Shown here piece after piece: positions 23,405-33,084 of a stretch of 40,382 nt of DNA. Location: positions 16,373,475 through 16,413,856 of the forward strand of contig CM060329.1 of assembly GCA_030674155.1 (NCBI GenBank). Direction: 5' to 3'. Numbering within the stretch: position 1 is the stretch's first letter; each line of letters begins with the position of its first letter. The position numbers and the translations under genes were made by a program. The stretch comes from Stramonita haemastoma. Taxonomy: Eukaryota > Mollusca > Gastropoda > Neogastropoda > Muricidae. Under the pieces are notes generated by a model. That model made no database searches. It was given only the letters and a program-made list of their open reading frames with translations, and was not told where the DNA came from.

Positions 23405-23707
23405 CGATAATGAAATAAGGGCTCATGTGCTTTTTTTACATTTAGTCACCGTGTGTGTGCAGCTTTGTCAATGTTGTCATCTATTCCCACCAGCACACAA
23501 TGGCCCACTCTTCCAAAAAATCGAAACGGGTTTTAGACGTGTGCGCAAGATGTTCTGTGTGCGTTCACGCACCGGACATCGGTTTACAGTCTGAAATGAA
23601 GGTCTTTTGGGAGGAGTGGAGTCGGCACTGATATTAACACCAGAGGAAAAATCCGGGTCAGCAGATGACATGCCCATCCCTCTTACCACCAGGCTATCCT
23701 GTCCCCC
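23405..23707 (-). mobile_element. SINE-A, minus strand, B box missing
   Basis: Tail, centre and head are all recognisable in minus orientation. The head reads 'ggatagcctggtggtaagag' and the central parts include 'gttctgtgtgcgttcacgca' on the plus strand. The region that should hold the GGTTCGA B box is deleted, passing from the head to 'gctgacccggatttttcctc'. Without a B box it is unlikely to be transcribed by Pol III. Confidence 0.82.
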
Positions 23708-23867
23708 TCTGCTACATCAGGTGACGAGTCGAAGTCCCGTATGGAACACTCACGAAGCGCAAGTACTGAAGCTGTGGCGAGAGAGTGTCCCTAGAAGAAT
23801 GATGTGTAAGAACACTCGGGAGGAAACAAAACACTCACGCAAACAGGACTGCTACTGGGTGGAGCTG

Positions 23868-23936
23868 TGTTTGTGGTGCCGCATTCTTCCCGGAAAGCGC
23901 AGTCCAAATTTCGGACAGAATAATCTGCCGTGACCG
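23868..23936 (+). mobile_element. SINE-B tail fragment
   Basis: 'attcttcccggaaagcgcag', 'ccaaatttcggacag' and 'aatctgccgtgac' match the last 60 bp of the SINE-B at 17611-17998. Only the 3' end remains. Confidence 0.65.
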
Positions 23937-24171
23937 AAAAACAAACCATGATACAATAATGGTGGTTTCTTCTAAGATTGTTTGACCAGCATGTCTAAAT
24001 TCAATTCCGTGTTCTCTCAGGCATAACCAGTCTCAAAGACTACACCGAAGTTATCAAAATTAATCATTTCACAGCAAGCTAGGTATTGCTTCAATACCTC
24101 TTTGAAGAAAAAGTCTGTGTTACAAGAGACAGACGTAAAAAACAAAAAAAAAAACATGAAGTCTGCTATTA

Positions 24172-24475
24172 AGGGTTAAGGTTAAGGTGTCCCATAACAT
24201 TTGTAATCGTACGGGAGCGAGGTGTCGGAGACCTCAGCTTTTCTAGGAGCCAGCATGTTGAGGGCGGCGCCCATCTCCTCTCCCTCGCTGCTTTACCTTC
24301 CCTGACCCTAAAGAGGGCAGGTACCCATTTGCAGCTGGGTGAACTGGAGGGTCTGTACTGAAGCCAAGGCGCGCAAATGGTCATCCATCCAACTTGTAAC
24401 CACGCTCGACGCTGCTTAACCTTGGCTAGGGGAAAGCGAGTGCTCTGACTACTGAGCTATCCCGTCCCGAAGGAT
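24172..24475 (-). mobile_element. SINE-C, full length, minus strand
   Basis: Minus orientation starts 'gggatagctcagtagtcaga' (about 24450-24469), a clear tRNA A-box segment. It continues 'ggttaagcagcgtcgagcg', 'ccagttcacccagctgc', 'ggagaggagatgggcgcc' and 'gctgaggtctccgacacc'. It ends in 'ccataacatttg' near 24190 and a short degenerate 'ccttaacc' tail at 24172-24187. Best copy of this family here. Confidence 0.87.
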
Positions 24476-24755
24476 GCTGCTATATTAAATGTGAAATACA
24501 AACGTCATAGTAGTAATTTAAGCATGTGAGCTTTTTTGCTTGGTGACACACGAATTTATACGTTAGCCATAGTTTTGACGAACAATAAATATTTTCTTTA
24601 GTGCTGCATGTTTCTGTGACCAGAATATTCCTGGTTCCTCTTTTAACTTTGACAGGTAACCCAGGCTCAATATTCAACCAGACGAAAAATAATTCACAAG
24701 TGCCGTATAAATAAAAAAAAAACTTAGGAGAAATCGCCATCAGTAGTCAATCAAG
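24476..24755. other. Unassigned sequence
   Basis: No motif or repeat recognised. Confidence 0.4.
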
Positions 24756-24760
24756 AGACG

Positions 24761-25110
24761 GACGGGATAGCCTAGTGGTTAGAATATTGCGCTCACAATC
24801 TGACGAAATGGGTTCGAATCCCGTTCAAGGGGATTTTTCCACTGGAGTTAAAATCAATGCATACTCCACTCTCCCTAAAAGTCTTTCAGGTGAGACTACA
24901 AACCGAGGCCCCGTGTGCGAACTCACGCAGAACGTCTTGCGCGCACGTTAAATCCTGTCCTGGTTTCCGAAAGAGAAGGCCATTGTGTGCCTGTGGGAAC
25001 AGATAACAAAATTTACAAAGTTGCATACACACTGGGACTGAACGTAAAAAAGCACATAGGTGCATTTCCATTATCCTCGATACAAAGGAATAAATAAATA
25101 AATAAACATA
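24761..25110 (+). mobile_element. SINE-A, full length, with intact A and B boxes
   Basis: Box A is TAGCCTAGTGG at 24768-24778. Box B is an exact GGTTCGAATCC at 24811-24821, the spacing of a tRNA-type Pol III promoter. The centre 'aagtctttcaggtgagacta' and 'gaggccccgtgtgcgaac' follow, then 'aggccattgtgtgcctgtgg', 'aaaaaagcacatagg' and 'attatcctcgata', ending in an 'aataaataaataaataaac' tail. No protein is encoded. The promoter boxes make this one of the two copies most likely to be transcribable. Confidence 0.9.
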
Positions 25111-25129
25111 TGAATAAATACAAAAAAGG

Positions 25130-25260
25130 TTAAGATATATAAATAAATACATTTCATATACATTTCTTAGATGGATGGCTTGGTGAAAAAAGCAATTTTG
25201 CTTACTCAGTGTACCATCTGGAAACAAACTTTTTAACTTTGACTGTGACATCGTAGACTG
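25130..25260 (+). mobile_element. LINE 3' end fragment (TTTGAC-tail family)
   Basis: 'gatggcttggtgaaaaaagc', 'ttgcttactcagtgtaccat' and 'aactttgactgtgac' match the 3' UTR end at 15345-15446. It follows the SINE-A tail directly. No coding part remains. Confidence 0.75.
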
Positions 25261-25261
25261 A

Positions 25262-25793
<532 letters not shown>

Positions 25794-25969
25794 GTCAAGT
25801 CAAGTCAAGTCAAGTCAAGTCAAAAACACTTTAATCATCCCTGAAGGGCAATTACAATACTGACAGGCATATTGATACAAATCATAATCAAACACACGAA
25901 GAAGCTACATTTCTTATTTATTCAAACATTATATAACCTCAAATAAAATGTCACAAACACTCACACTCT

Positions 25970-26127
25970 ACGCGCGCGCGCTTGCACACACGCAAACACA
26001 CGCATACACACACACCAATGTTTAGATACAATGTTCTTAAAAACCATTGACTAGAAAAGACATATAATCACCATTATTTACACATTATACGCACGCATTC
26101 ACACCCGCACATATACATGCATGCACG

Positions 26128-26164
<37 letters not shown>

Positions 26165-26300
26165 GCTCCCCCCCTCCCCATACAATCCACACCTACCCAC
26201 CCCCACACTCACACATACACACACGCTCCCCCCCCCCCCTATCCATACATACCATCCACACCCACCCGTCCCCCCCCACACACACACACACACGCACATA
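25970..26300. repeat. CA/CGCA and poly-C compound array in LINE 3' UTR
   Basis: CA runs with CG-rich starts (25970-25985, 26120-26140) and C-rich blocks (26166-26180, 26228-26240, 26270-26277). Confidence 0.9.
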
Positions 26301-26466
26301 ATTGGTAGAAGACATGTGAATTTACAAGCAATTCAAAAAAAATCAATAAAGCTAAATAAAGCTAAAAATAAGACATACTTATCTTATGGGTACATATGCA
26401 TGTATGTGCACGCCTGTATGCATTGGCTACATACATAACAGTGGCAGGTAAGTAATTCAGAGAAGC

Positions 26467-26469
<3 letters not shown>

Positions 26470-26565
<96 letters not shown>

Positions 26566-26606
26566 AGCAAACAAACAAACAAACAAACAAAAACAAAAAC
26601 AAACAA
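26470..26606. repeat. (CA)n followed by (CAAA)n
   Basis: CA 26470-26560, then CAAA units 26569-26606, directly beyond the RT stop codon on the minus strand. Confidence 0.97.
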
Positions 26607-26621
26607 CCTCAGTCAGTGTTA

Positions 26622-26972
26622 TTATGAGTTTAGAACTCGGATAGCTACTGGCAAAAAGGAATTCCTTTTTCTGTTTGTTTTGCTGTTGTGGCATTGAAAA
26701 CGAAGTCCTGAAGGCAACAATTGAAATTCTGAAAACAGAGCGCGGGAGGAATCGGCCAAAATGGCTCTTGCTTTACGTACAAGCTGCTGATTACAAAACG
26801 ACCTGAGGTCTCTTTGTTCTTCTCCGATAATTTTAGAGCAGATTCTCACAATTCTCTGAAGACCATTCTTGTTCTTAATGCTAAGGTTATTGTACCAGCA
26901 AATGAAAGCAAAACTTAAAACGCTCTCTATATAAGACTTGTAGAACAAAGAAAGAATCTTTTTGTCCGACAA
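26622..26972 (-). pseudogene. C-terminal part of the L2/CR1-like RT, shifted frame
   Basis: Continues the RT after the frameshift: KKILSLFYKSYIESVLSFAF, ICWYNNLSIKNKNGLQRIVR, then QQLVRKARAILADSSRALFS, EFQLLPSGLRFQ and RNSFLPVAIRVLNS, ending at 26622. The 'Y.S.IESVL.F...CWY.N', 'LLPSG.R' and 'RNSF.P.AIR.LN' patterns are the standard thumb and tail of L2/CR1-type proteins. The complete-looking end shows that only one small indel separates this copy's RT from continuity. Confidence 0.88.
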
Positions 26973-28569
26973 AAAATGAGTTAAGCTTCCTCAGAAAATA
27001 CACACGTTGTTGCCCCTTTTTGACAATGGCGTCAGTGTTAGCATCCCAATTTAGCTTGTGGTCAAAAACAGTTCCCAGATATTTGTATTTCAAAACGTTT
27101 TCAACTTCTTCACTATGGATGATGGTATTCTCAGAAGTGTGCTCCGATCTTCTGTAATCAATAGGAAGGTCTTTAGTTTTAGAAACATTTAGCTCCAGAT
27201 AGGCCTCATCACACCAATCTACGAACTCGGTAAGGGCTGGACCATGGTCTAGGACTGATCCAGATAAGAGAGACAGAAGAGCACTGTCGTCCGCAAATTT
27301 TACCAGAAATGAGTTTTCATGGCTGCTTCTACAACCATCTGTGTATAGAATGTAAAGAAGTGGCGAGAGGACGCAGCCCTGTGGGGAACCAGTGTAGGTA
27401 TATCTAACTGATGAAGGTATTTTGTTGGCAAAAACACACTGTGGCCTGTCAGTTAAAAATTCAATCAGCCAACGTATAAGTTGATTGTCTACATCAAATT
27501 TTGAAAGTATTTTGTTAACCAAAATTTGAGGCTGCATTGTATTGAAAGCTGAGCTAAAGTCCGCAAACAATATTCTGGCATCAGAATCAGGTGTTTCCAA
27601 GTGATTGTACAGCTTGTTCAAAATGAATAATTTGGCATCTTCTACACCCCTTCCAGATCTGTACGCAAATTGTAATGGGTCAAGGTTTTTCTCTGTAACA
27701 GAAAGAATGAGAGATTTTATGATCTTTTCTAATGTTTTCATCACCAGTGATGTGAGAGCTACAGGTCTGAAATCATTAGGCCGAGTAGGATTGGGTTTCT
27801 TTGGAAGAAGTATAACATTGGAAGTCTTCCAAATAACTGGTATCTGGCAAGTGTCCAGCGAGGTCTGGAACAGGTGCTGAAAGACACTTGCAAGCTCAGT
27901 GGCACAGAACTTAAGGGTTCTACCGCATTTACCATCTGGCCCAGGAGATTTGTTAATGTTTATTGCCTTGGAGTGCTTGCAGATAACTTCTTCATCAACA
28001 ATGGCGCTATTCTCAAAAAGCAGAGATTCTTTCAGGCTATTTATTTCCTCTGAAAAATCATGCTTTTCAAAGCGAGTGAAAAATGCGTTTAAATGGTCAG
28101 GTAAGTTGTTATCACATACCCCCTGCAGACTGATCTTTGACCTCTGTGGTGCAGCTGTCATGTTTACTGCTGACATATTTTTGATGCCCTGCCATGCAGC
28201 CCGAAAATTGTTCCCAGCAAACTTATTTTCTATCTTACATTTATACTCCTGTCTCGCCTGTGAAATAGCAGCTTTGACTTCTTTATTTATTTGTTTCTTT
28301 TGTTCTTCTGTGCCTGTATAAAATACTACTTTCTTTTTGTTTAATACCCGTTTCAGGTCTTTCGTAACCCAAGGCTTGTTATTGGGGTAAATAGTTATCT
28401 CCTTTGTTGGAATAACACAACTGACACAAAATGAAATATAACTAGAAACAACATCAGTAAGCTCATTCAGATCAGAACACACGTTATAAAACATATCCCA
28501 GACAGACAGACAGACAGACAGACAGTCAGAGACAGAGATAGAGAAAAAATACAGAAAAAGAGAATACAA
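26887..28569 (-). CDS. Reverse transcriptase ORF of the L2/CR1-like LINE (5'-truncated)
   Basis: A 560-codon frame copies LINE RNA into DNA in its intact form. Visible in order are: linker (PWVTKDLKRVLNKKK), SPGPDGKCGRTLKF, NDFRPVALTSLVMKTLEKII, LDPLQFAYRSGRGVEDA, motif A ARILFADFSSAFNTMQP, motif B GSPQGCVLSPLLYILYTDG, motif C KFADDSALL (FADD at 27286-27297), motif D LNVSKTKDL and YKYLGTVFDHKL. All catalytic Asp residues are present. The first 23 or so residues (MYSLFLYF...SVCLSVW) are translated from flanking sequence and a CAGA array (28499-28540), so the annotated Met is not authentic. A frameshift near 26955-26975 diverts the end; the true C-terminus lies in the next feature. Confidence 0.9.
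   Translation of the reverse strand: MYSLFLYFFSISVSDCLSVCLSVWDMFYNVCSDLNELTDVVSSYISFCVSCVIPTKEITIYPNNKPWVTKDLKRVLNKKKVVFYTGTEEQKKQINKEVKAAISQARQEYKCKIENKFAGNNFRAAWQGIKNMSAVNMTAAPQRSKISLQGVCDNNLPDHLNAFFTRFEKHDFSEEINSLKESLLFENSAIVDEEVICKHSKAININKSPGPDGKCGRTLKFCATELASVFQHLFQTSLDTCQIPVIWKTSNVILLPKKPNPTRPNDFRPVALTSLVMKTLEKIIKSLILSVTEKNLDPLQFAYRSGRGVEDAKLFILNKLYNHLETPDSDARILFADFSSAFNTMQPQILVNKILSKFDVDNQLIRWLIEFLTDRPQCVFANKIPSSVRYTYTGSPQGCVLSPLLYILYTDGCRSSHENSFLVKFADDSALLSLLSGSVLDHGPALTEFVDWCDEAYLELNVSKTKDLPIDYRRSEHTSENTIIHSEEVENVLKYKYLGTVFDHKLNWDANTDAIVKKGQQRVYFLRKLNSFFVGQKDSFFVLQVLYRERFKFCFHLLVQ
28499..28540. repeat. (CAGA)n array at the LINE truncation point
   Basis: CAGA units with GAGACA at the right end. 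LINE similarity stops here. Confidence 0.9.
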
Positions 28570-28744
28570 ACATACAGACTGATAGAGACAGAGACTGGAT
28601 GATGCAATAAGTCATTCACTAGATAAATCATGTCTGCTTCCTCTACCTAATAAATCCAAAGAGCTAAGGGAACCATTTGAAGACTTGATCTTTACGGGTG
28701 TTTTCACAAAGTATCGATTAGCACTCTAACGGAGCCAGCAAAAC

Positions 28745-28878
28745 GACACCAGTAAAGCAAGAAAACCAGACCGCTGAAGTACGAGCAGAGTGTTTATGGA
28801 TGTCAGTTAGCTTGTCTTCTTGGTCACCTGAAAGGCCATATAGACTAGGGTATTTATCACAGCTGGAACAATTTGATC

Positions 28879-28880
<2 letters not shown>
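28745..28880 (+). repeat. Diverged repeat G, copy 1
   Basis: 'accagaccgctgaagtacga', 'gagtgtttatggat', 'cacctgaaaggccatataga' and 'tatttatcac' recur at 30270-30405. It lies directly left of a CA array. Confidence 0.55.
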
Positions 28881-28931
<51 letters not shown>

Positions 28932-28935
28932 ACAC

Positions 28936-28996
<61 letters not shown>

Positions 28997-29027
28997 ACAT
29001 AACACACACACGCATGCACGCACACAC
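28881..29027. repeat. (CA)n microsatellite
   Basis: CA array with CCCACACC and CGCATGCACG variants. It ends where LINE coding similarity begins. Confidence 0.98.
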
Positions 29028-29963
29028 CATAAATGAAAATAAATATTCTGGTCTTATTGTTATTGACTTTGAGAAGGCATTTGATGTAATTGATCACTCC
29101 TTGCTAAAGCAAAAACTACACTTATAGCTAACATAAGAAATAATCATTTATTTAGAAAGTTTTTTGACAGCTAGGAAGCAGCTAGTAAGTGTTAATAACC
29201 CAGTATCAGAATTGATATTTGCTAAACCATGGACTTCCACAAGGGTCAGTATCAGGTCCCCATTTATTTTCAATCTATGTAAATGACTTACGCTCGATTC
29301 TGGAATGTAGCTGTGAAATGTTTGCTGACAACACATCCCTCATTTAGTGATTTTGAGCTCACAGACTAAAACTGAAACTTTAAAACAATATTGACAGATT
29401 GATTAGGTGGACTCAGTTAAACCACATACTCGTACATACAGAAAAAAACTAAGTGTGTGCATGTACTAGCAACACAAAATAGACAAAAACTGAAAAATAA
29501 ATTACTACTTCTGTTGATAGATAAAAGAGTAATTGAAAAAAGTCGACTTCCAGAAAATTTTGGGTGTCATTATTTTAAAGGATCTTACATGGACTGACCA
29601 TGTGGTGGCACAAGGAAAACGTATTGGTAACAAGCTACTTCAGTTATCCTAAATAACGATTCACGTGGGGCCATTTTTTGCCCACCATTGACTATGCATC
29701 ATCTCTTTGAAAAAGCTGCAGTGAAACAAGTTTGACATTCATTCATTGATAATAACAAAGAGCTCTAGAACTTGTTCTATTAAAATCAAGCTCCCTAAGA
29801 ATCAACGAGTATAAGCAAACAAGTATCCTAGCCTTCCAAACAGCCTTTATTCAAATAAAGTTTTATCTGTTGGAGAGTTGTCAATGGAAACGCCCCACCG
29901 GAAAATCACTTATTGATTGAAATCTATTTCATACTCAATATAAAATTTTGACTATGACTTTGA
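29028..29963 (+). pseudogene. Decayed Jockey/CR1-like LINE with mutated FADD box
   Basis: Begins abruptly in RT motif A: NENKYSGLIVIDFEKAFDVI, DHSLLKQKLHL, then stops. Frames then shift several times: FLTARKQLVSVNNPVSEL, GLPQGSVSGPHLFSIYVNDL (motif B), and MFADNTSLI at 29318-29344, where the second catalytic Asp of FADD is Asn (29321-29332). Later coding traces are faint. It ends 'aaaattttgactatgactt', a TTTGAC-type tail like that at 15415. The copy lacks endonuclease and fingers, is multiply frameshifted and has a dead active site. Confidence 0.85.
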
Positions 29964-29964
29964 C

Positions 29965-30081
29965 TGACACGCGCGCACGCGCTCGCACACACATACACAC
30001 ACACATACACACATACACACACATAAGTATGTAAGCACACACGCATGCATGCACACACACGCACGCGCACGCACGCGCGCA

Positions 30082-30115
<34 letters not shown>

Positions 30116-30117
30116 CA

Positions 30118-30188
<71 letters not shown>
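29965..30188. repeat. (CA)n/CGCA array
   Basis: CG-rich and mixed on the left, purer CA at 30120-30188. It follows directly on the LINE tail. Confidence 0.98.
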
Positions 30189-30190
<2 letters not shown>

Positions 30191-30269
30191 ATCTTCATAC
30201 ACAGACTGCTTCTTTATATTTCTACACACGTTTGTAATTAGAGCCATAAACTGGCCTGTAAACGATGCT

Positions 30270-30405
30270 AATTTTCCAGAGACCCCAGACTCGTGAAGTA
30301 CAAGGTGAGTGTTTATCAATATCACTTAACCTGTCTCCCTCCACACCTGAAAGCCCATACAGACAGTGGTATTGATCACCAGTCACGCCGATCGATCAGC
30401 GTGTG
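30270..30405 (+). repeat. Diverged repeat G, copy 2
   Basis: 'ccagactcgtgaagtacaag', 'gagtgtttatcaat', 'cacctgaaagcccatacaga' and 'tattgatcac' align with 28745-28880 in the same orientation. Confidence 0.55.
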
Positions 30406-30487
30406 GGCGGTACTTAGGTCACCCTAGGTCTGGCGGGGACAATGTTAAACGATTGTTGAATGTGAAAGTTTTTTTCCGCGAAGTCGG

Positions 30488-30595
30488 AATGCGGCTCTCT
30501 TGATGAGGGGCAAATTGAGATTACATGCGCAAAAATTATTGTAGGTCAACCTCGGGATTCTAGCTGAAGAATACAACAGCAACAACAACAACAAA
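30488..30595 (+). repeat. Dispersed repeat tail ending in (CAA)n, copy 1
   Basis: 'gatgaggggcaaattgagat', 'tacatgcgcaaaaa', 'tcaacctcgggattctagct' and 'gaagaata' lead into CAACAACAA. An inverted counterpart lies at 31335-31440. Confidence 0.6.
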
Positions 30596-30737
30596 AAAGG
30601 GTAGTGTAACAATGTTTGTGGCGGTTTCTGTGGTAGTTGAGTATGGGCGGTTATTTACAGTTAACGGTGAGTTGCTTGAAGCTTCCTTGTTGGAGTAAGA
30701 CGGGGGGCTGTCAATATAGATGGCATCCCTACCTTCT

Positions 30738-30875
30738 GAGTACTCTGTAATGATAATTCTGAGTACTCTGTAATGATAATTCTGAGTACTCTGTAATGAT
30801 AATTCTGAGTACTCTGTAATGATAATTCTGAGTACTCTCTAATGATAATTCTGAGTACTCTGTAATGATAATTCT
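30738..30875. repeat. 23-bp tandem repeat, 6 copies
   Basis: Unit 'gagtactctgtaatgataat' plus 'tct', starting at 30738, 30761, 30784, 30807, 30830 and 30853. All are identical except one G-to-C change in the fifth. There are no spacers. Confidence 0.97.
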
Positions 30876-30889
30876 CTCTTATCTATTTT

Positions 30890-31085
30890 TTTTCTTTTTG
30901 TTCCTGCTTTGCACATTTCCTTCGTGTTACCTCTTTGACTGCCATTGTTTTTTTCCTTCTCTTGCCTTTTTCCCAGACTTAGAAGATAATATTTATTTCC
31001 CACGCCAAATTTGCATGTGCTGAGCCTAACTTGTCAGGGGCATAACGGCAGTGGAACAGTTTCCTTCATGATTATGACAGGCAAC
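30890..31085 (+). repeat. Diverged repeat D, copy 2
   Basis: 'tcccacgccaaatttgcatg', 'tgctgagcctaacttgtcag' and 'cataacggcagtggaacag' align with 12570-12640. Confidence 0.5.
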
Positions 31086-31164
31086 AATAGACAATGTCTG
31101 AGTGTTTGATAAATAAGGGTAGCTTGATAAAACATCGATATAGTAGGACCATGATATGCCTCTG

Positions 31165-31310
31165 AGCTAGGGGGTCTACTGCATGGGTAACAGCTTGCCC
31201 ACCATGCTTACTTAACCAGGCTTTGTGCTGTAGAGCCTAGAGCGCAACTTAACTCCATAGTCCTCCGAGACTAACGGACTATGGAGTTGTGCTCTAGGCT
31301 CTACATTCTC
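31165..31310. repeat. Repeat E copy with long imperfect palindrome
   Basis: 'ctgcatgggtaacagcttgc' begins a repeat also found at 33955-34190. Its end forms an inverted repeat: 'gtagagcctagagcgcaac' at about 31229-31247 pairs with 'gtgctctaggctctac' at about 31288-31303. The inner arms 'actccatagtc' and 'gactatggagt' flank a loop of about 14 bases. Confidence 0.8.
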
Positions 31311-31334
31311 ATTTTTTCCCTTCATTTATTATTG

Positions 31335-31440
31335 TTTTGTTCTTCATCTAGAACCTCGAGGATGACCAACAGTATTTTTTTTGCGCATCTAATCTCTTTT
31401 GCCCCTACATCGCAGTTGAAACAAAAGATTGTGGACTGAC
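31335..31440 (-). repeat. Dispersed repeat tail, copy 2 (inverted)
   Basis: Minus orientation gives 'gatgtaggggcaaaagagat', 'tagatgcgcaaaaaa', 'tcatcctcgaggttctagat' and 'gaagaa', aligning with 30488-30580. Confidence 0.6.
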
Positions 31441-31728
31441 ATTATTACTGTTTTGCTATGGCTTTATACTGTTAACAAAAAGACATTTACAGTCACAATC
31501 ATTTTGCATTGGAAAGAAGAAAACAAATCACAATTTTTAACCACATGGCAAAGGATTTTTGTGGGTTTTTTTACAGCTTAATCCGTTCACTTTTCGTTTA
31601 AGGACGAACATTGTTTCTTTGAATAACGTAAGAAATTAAAATGCAAATTCTGCCTTAAGCACACACTGATTAAAAAAAAGGAGTAAAAATGCACTTTCTC
31701 TCTTCAGTTGAAGCACCTGTCGTAAAGC
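31441..31728. other. Unassigned sequence
   Basis: No motif or repeat recognised. Confidence 0.4.
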
Positions 31729-31729
31729 A

Positions 31730-31990
31730 CTCAGGAAACTGTCTCCTCTGCCTTCCCAAACTGTGTCATCAGAAACAGTTTAATATGCAAATCAGCCATG
31801 AAAGAAAATCAGTGCGTGGCATTTGGATTTTCTGAAGGGTTTCTCTTTTGATTCTTTGCTCTTTTTGAGCACATTGAGTTTAATGTGATTTTGGGATGGG
31901 CTGGGTTTCGCCCGGGAGCAGCTCAGCATCAGTGTTCTGCTCTTTGCATTAACAATCTCAGCAATATTGAATTTTGCGGAGAAAATAGTT
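31730..31990 (-). repeat. Octamer-bearing repeat, copy OR4
   Basis: Minus orientation gives 'gagaaacccttcagaaaatc', 'caaatgccacgc', 'ggctgatttgcatatta' with an exact octamer (31785-31792), 'tgatgacacagtttgggaag' and 'gacagtttcc'. A CA array lies upstream in this orientation (32061-32198). Confidence 0.75.
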
Positions 31991-32060
31991 TGTTTAGCAG
32001 CACTATTTAAAAGTGGGAGGACTAGAATTCCCTCCCCGCGCACACGCGCGAGCGCGTTAG

Positions 32061-32065
32061 CGTGC

Positions 32066-32138
<73 letters not shown>

Positions 32139-32153
32139 CGTGTATGTGTTTGT

Positions 32154-32190
<37 letters not shown>

Positions 32191-32198
32191 TGTGTGTG
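32061..32198. repeat. (GT)n microsatellite
   Basis: GT array with CGTG interruptions, preceded by a CG-rich alternating segment (32037-32060). Confidence 0.98.
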
Positions 32199-32332
32199 AG
32201 ACCCGTGTAAAGTCCTAGGAAGCAGCACAGACAGAAAGAAAACTATGTGAGATAAAACTGATGTCACAGAGAGTAGATGGAATTGCAATGGCTAATATGT
32301 TAGTATTTTGCAGTGTCAGTATGCATTTTAAG

Positions 32333-32410
32333 TGGGATAGCCTAGTGGTTAGAGCTTTGCAATGGCGTTTTGACAACCGGAATCGAACTTGGATTCAAGC
32401 TATCAAGTCG
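32333..32410 (+). mobile_element. SINE-A head fragment
   Basis: 'gggatagcctagtggttaga' is the SINE-A box A region, followed by a degenerate B box 'ggaatcgaact'. Centre and tail are absent. Confidence 0.72.
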
Positions 32411-32469
32411 GTAAGACAGCTTATTGATGGCACTTAAACACTCTGCCTCTAGTTCAGGTGTCTGTTCTC

Positions 32470-32710
<241 letters not shown>

Positions 32711-32906
32711 GAATATAATTAAACAAGAATGTGGCGACAGGGAAAAAGAGAACAAGTAAGAAGAAAATAGATGAATAAAAGAGAGGAAATTTCTGGCACA
32801 GAAGATGTTATTTATGCTGACAGGTCCTCGGCATCTCCATGGAGGATTCCAATAATAAATGAGGTCAGAACATGTCACATGTAAATGCACGCACGAAGGT
32901 ACGTTT

Positions 32907-32925
32907 ACACACACACACACACACA

Positions 32926-32957
<32 letters not shown>

Positions 32958-33008
32958 CATACACACACAGAAAACACACACACACAACACATGCACGCAC
33001 GCACACAA
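32907..33008. repeat. (CA)n/CGCA array
   Basis: CA, then eight or so GCAC units, then CA variants. Confidence 0.95.
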
Positions 33009-33084
33009 AACATACGTTCTGGTTCTCAGATATTTCCATGAAAGGTCGTTGACCGGACAATTATTTTCTTCAACAATGTGGACA

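Larger units (their letters stand above)
25794..28569 (-). mobile_element. L2/CR1-like LINE, 5'-truncated, with 3' UTR and TTGAC tail
   Basis: In minus orientation the element runs from about 28498 (truncated in the linker) through RT (to about 26622), then a 3' UTR. The 3' UTR carries TTTG and GT arrays (26470-26606), a CA/C-rich block (25970-26300) and the end 'attgcccttcagggatgatt' with 'aaagtg' near 25825-25852. It finishes in six TTGAC units (25794-25823). The 'TTGCCC..CAGGGAT.A.TAAAG' end followed by a short tandem repeat is, as I recall, characteristic of L2/CR1-type LINEs. The endonuclease is missing. Confidence 0.85.

Noticed and set aside
24172..24187. Telomere-like repeat
   Set aside because: The sequence is an imperfect TTAAGG-type stretch of under 20 bases at a SINE tail, not TTAGGG.
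24768..24821. A possible genuine tRNA gene (A and B boxes)
   Set aside because: The boxes are followed by the SINE-A body shared with several other copies, and I see no acceptor-stem pairing or complete cloverleaf. It is a SINE promoter.
30738..30875. CRISPR-like array
   Set aside because: Units are directly adjacent with no unique spacers, and the context is eukaryotic.
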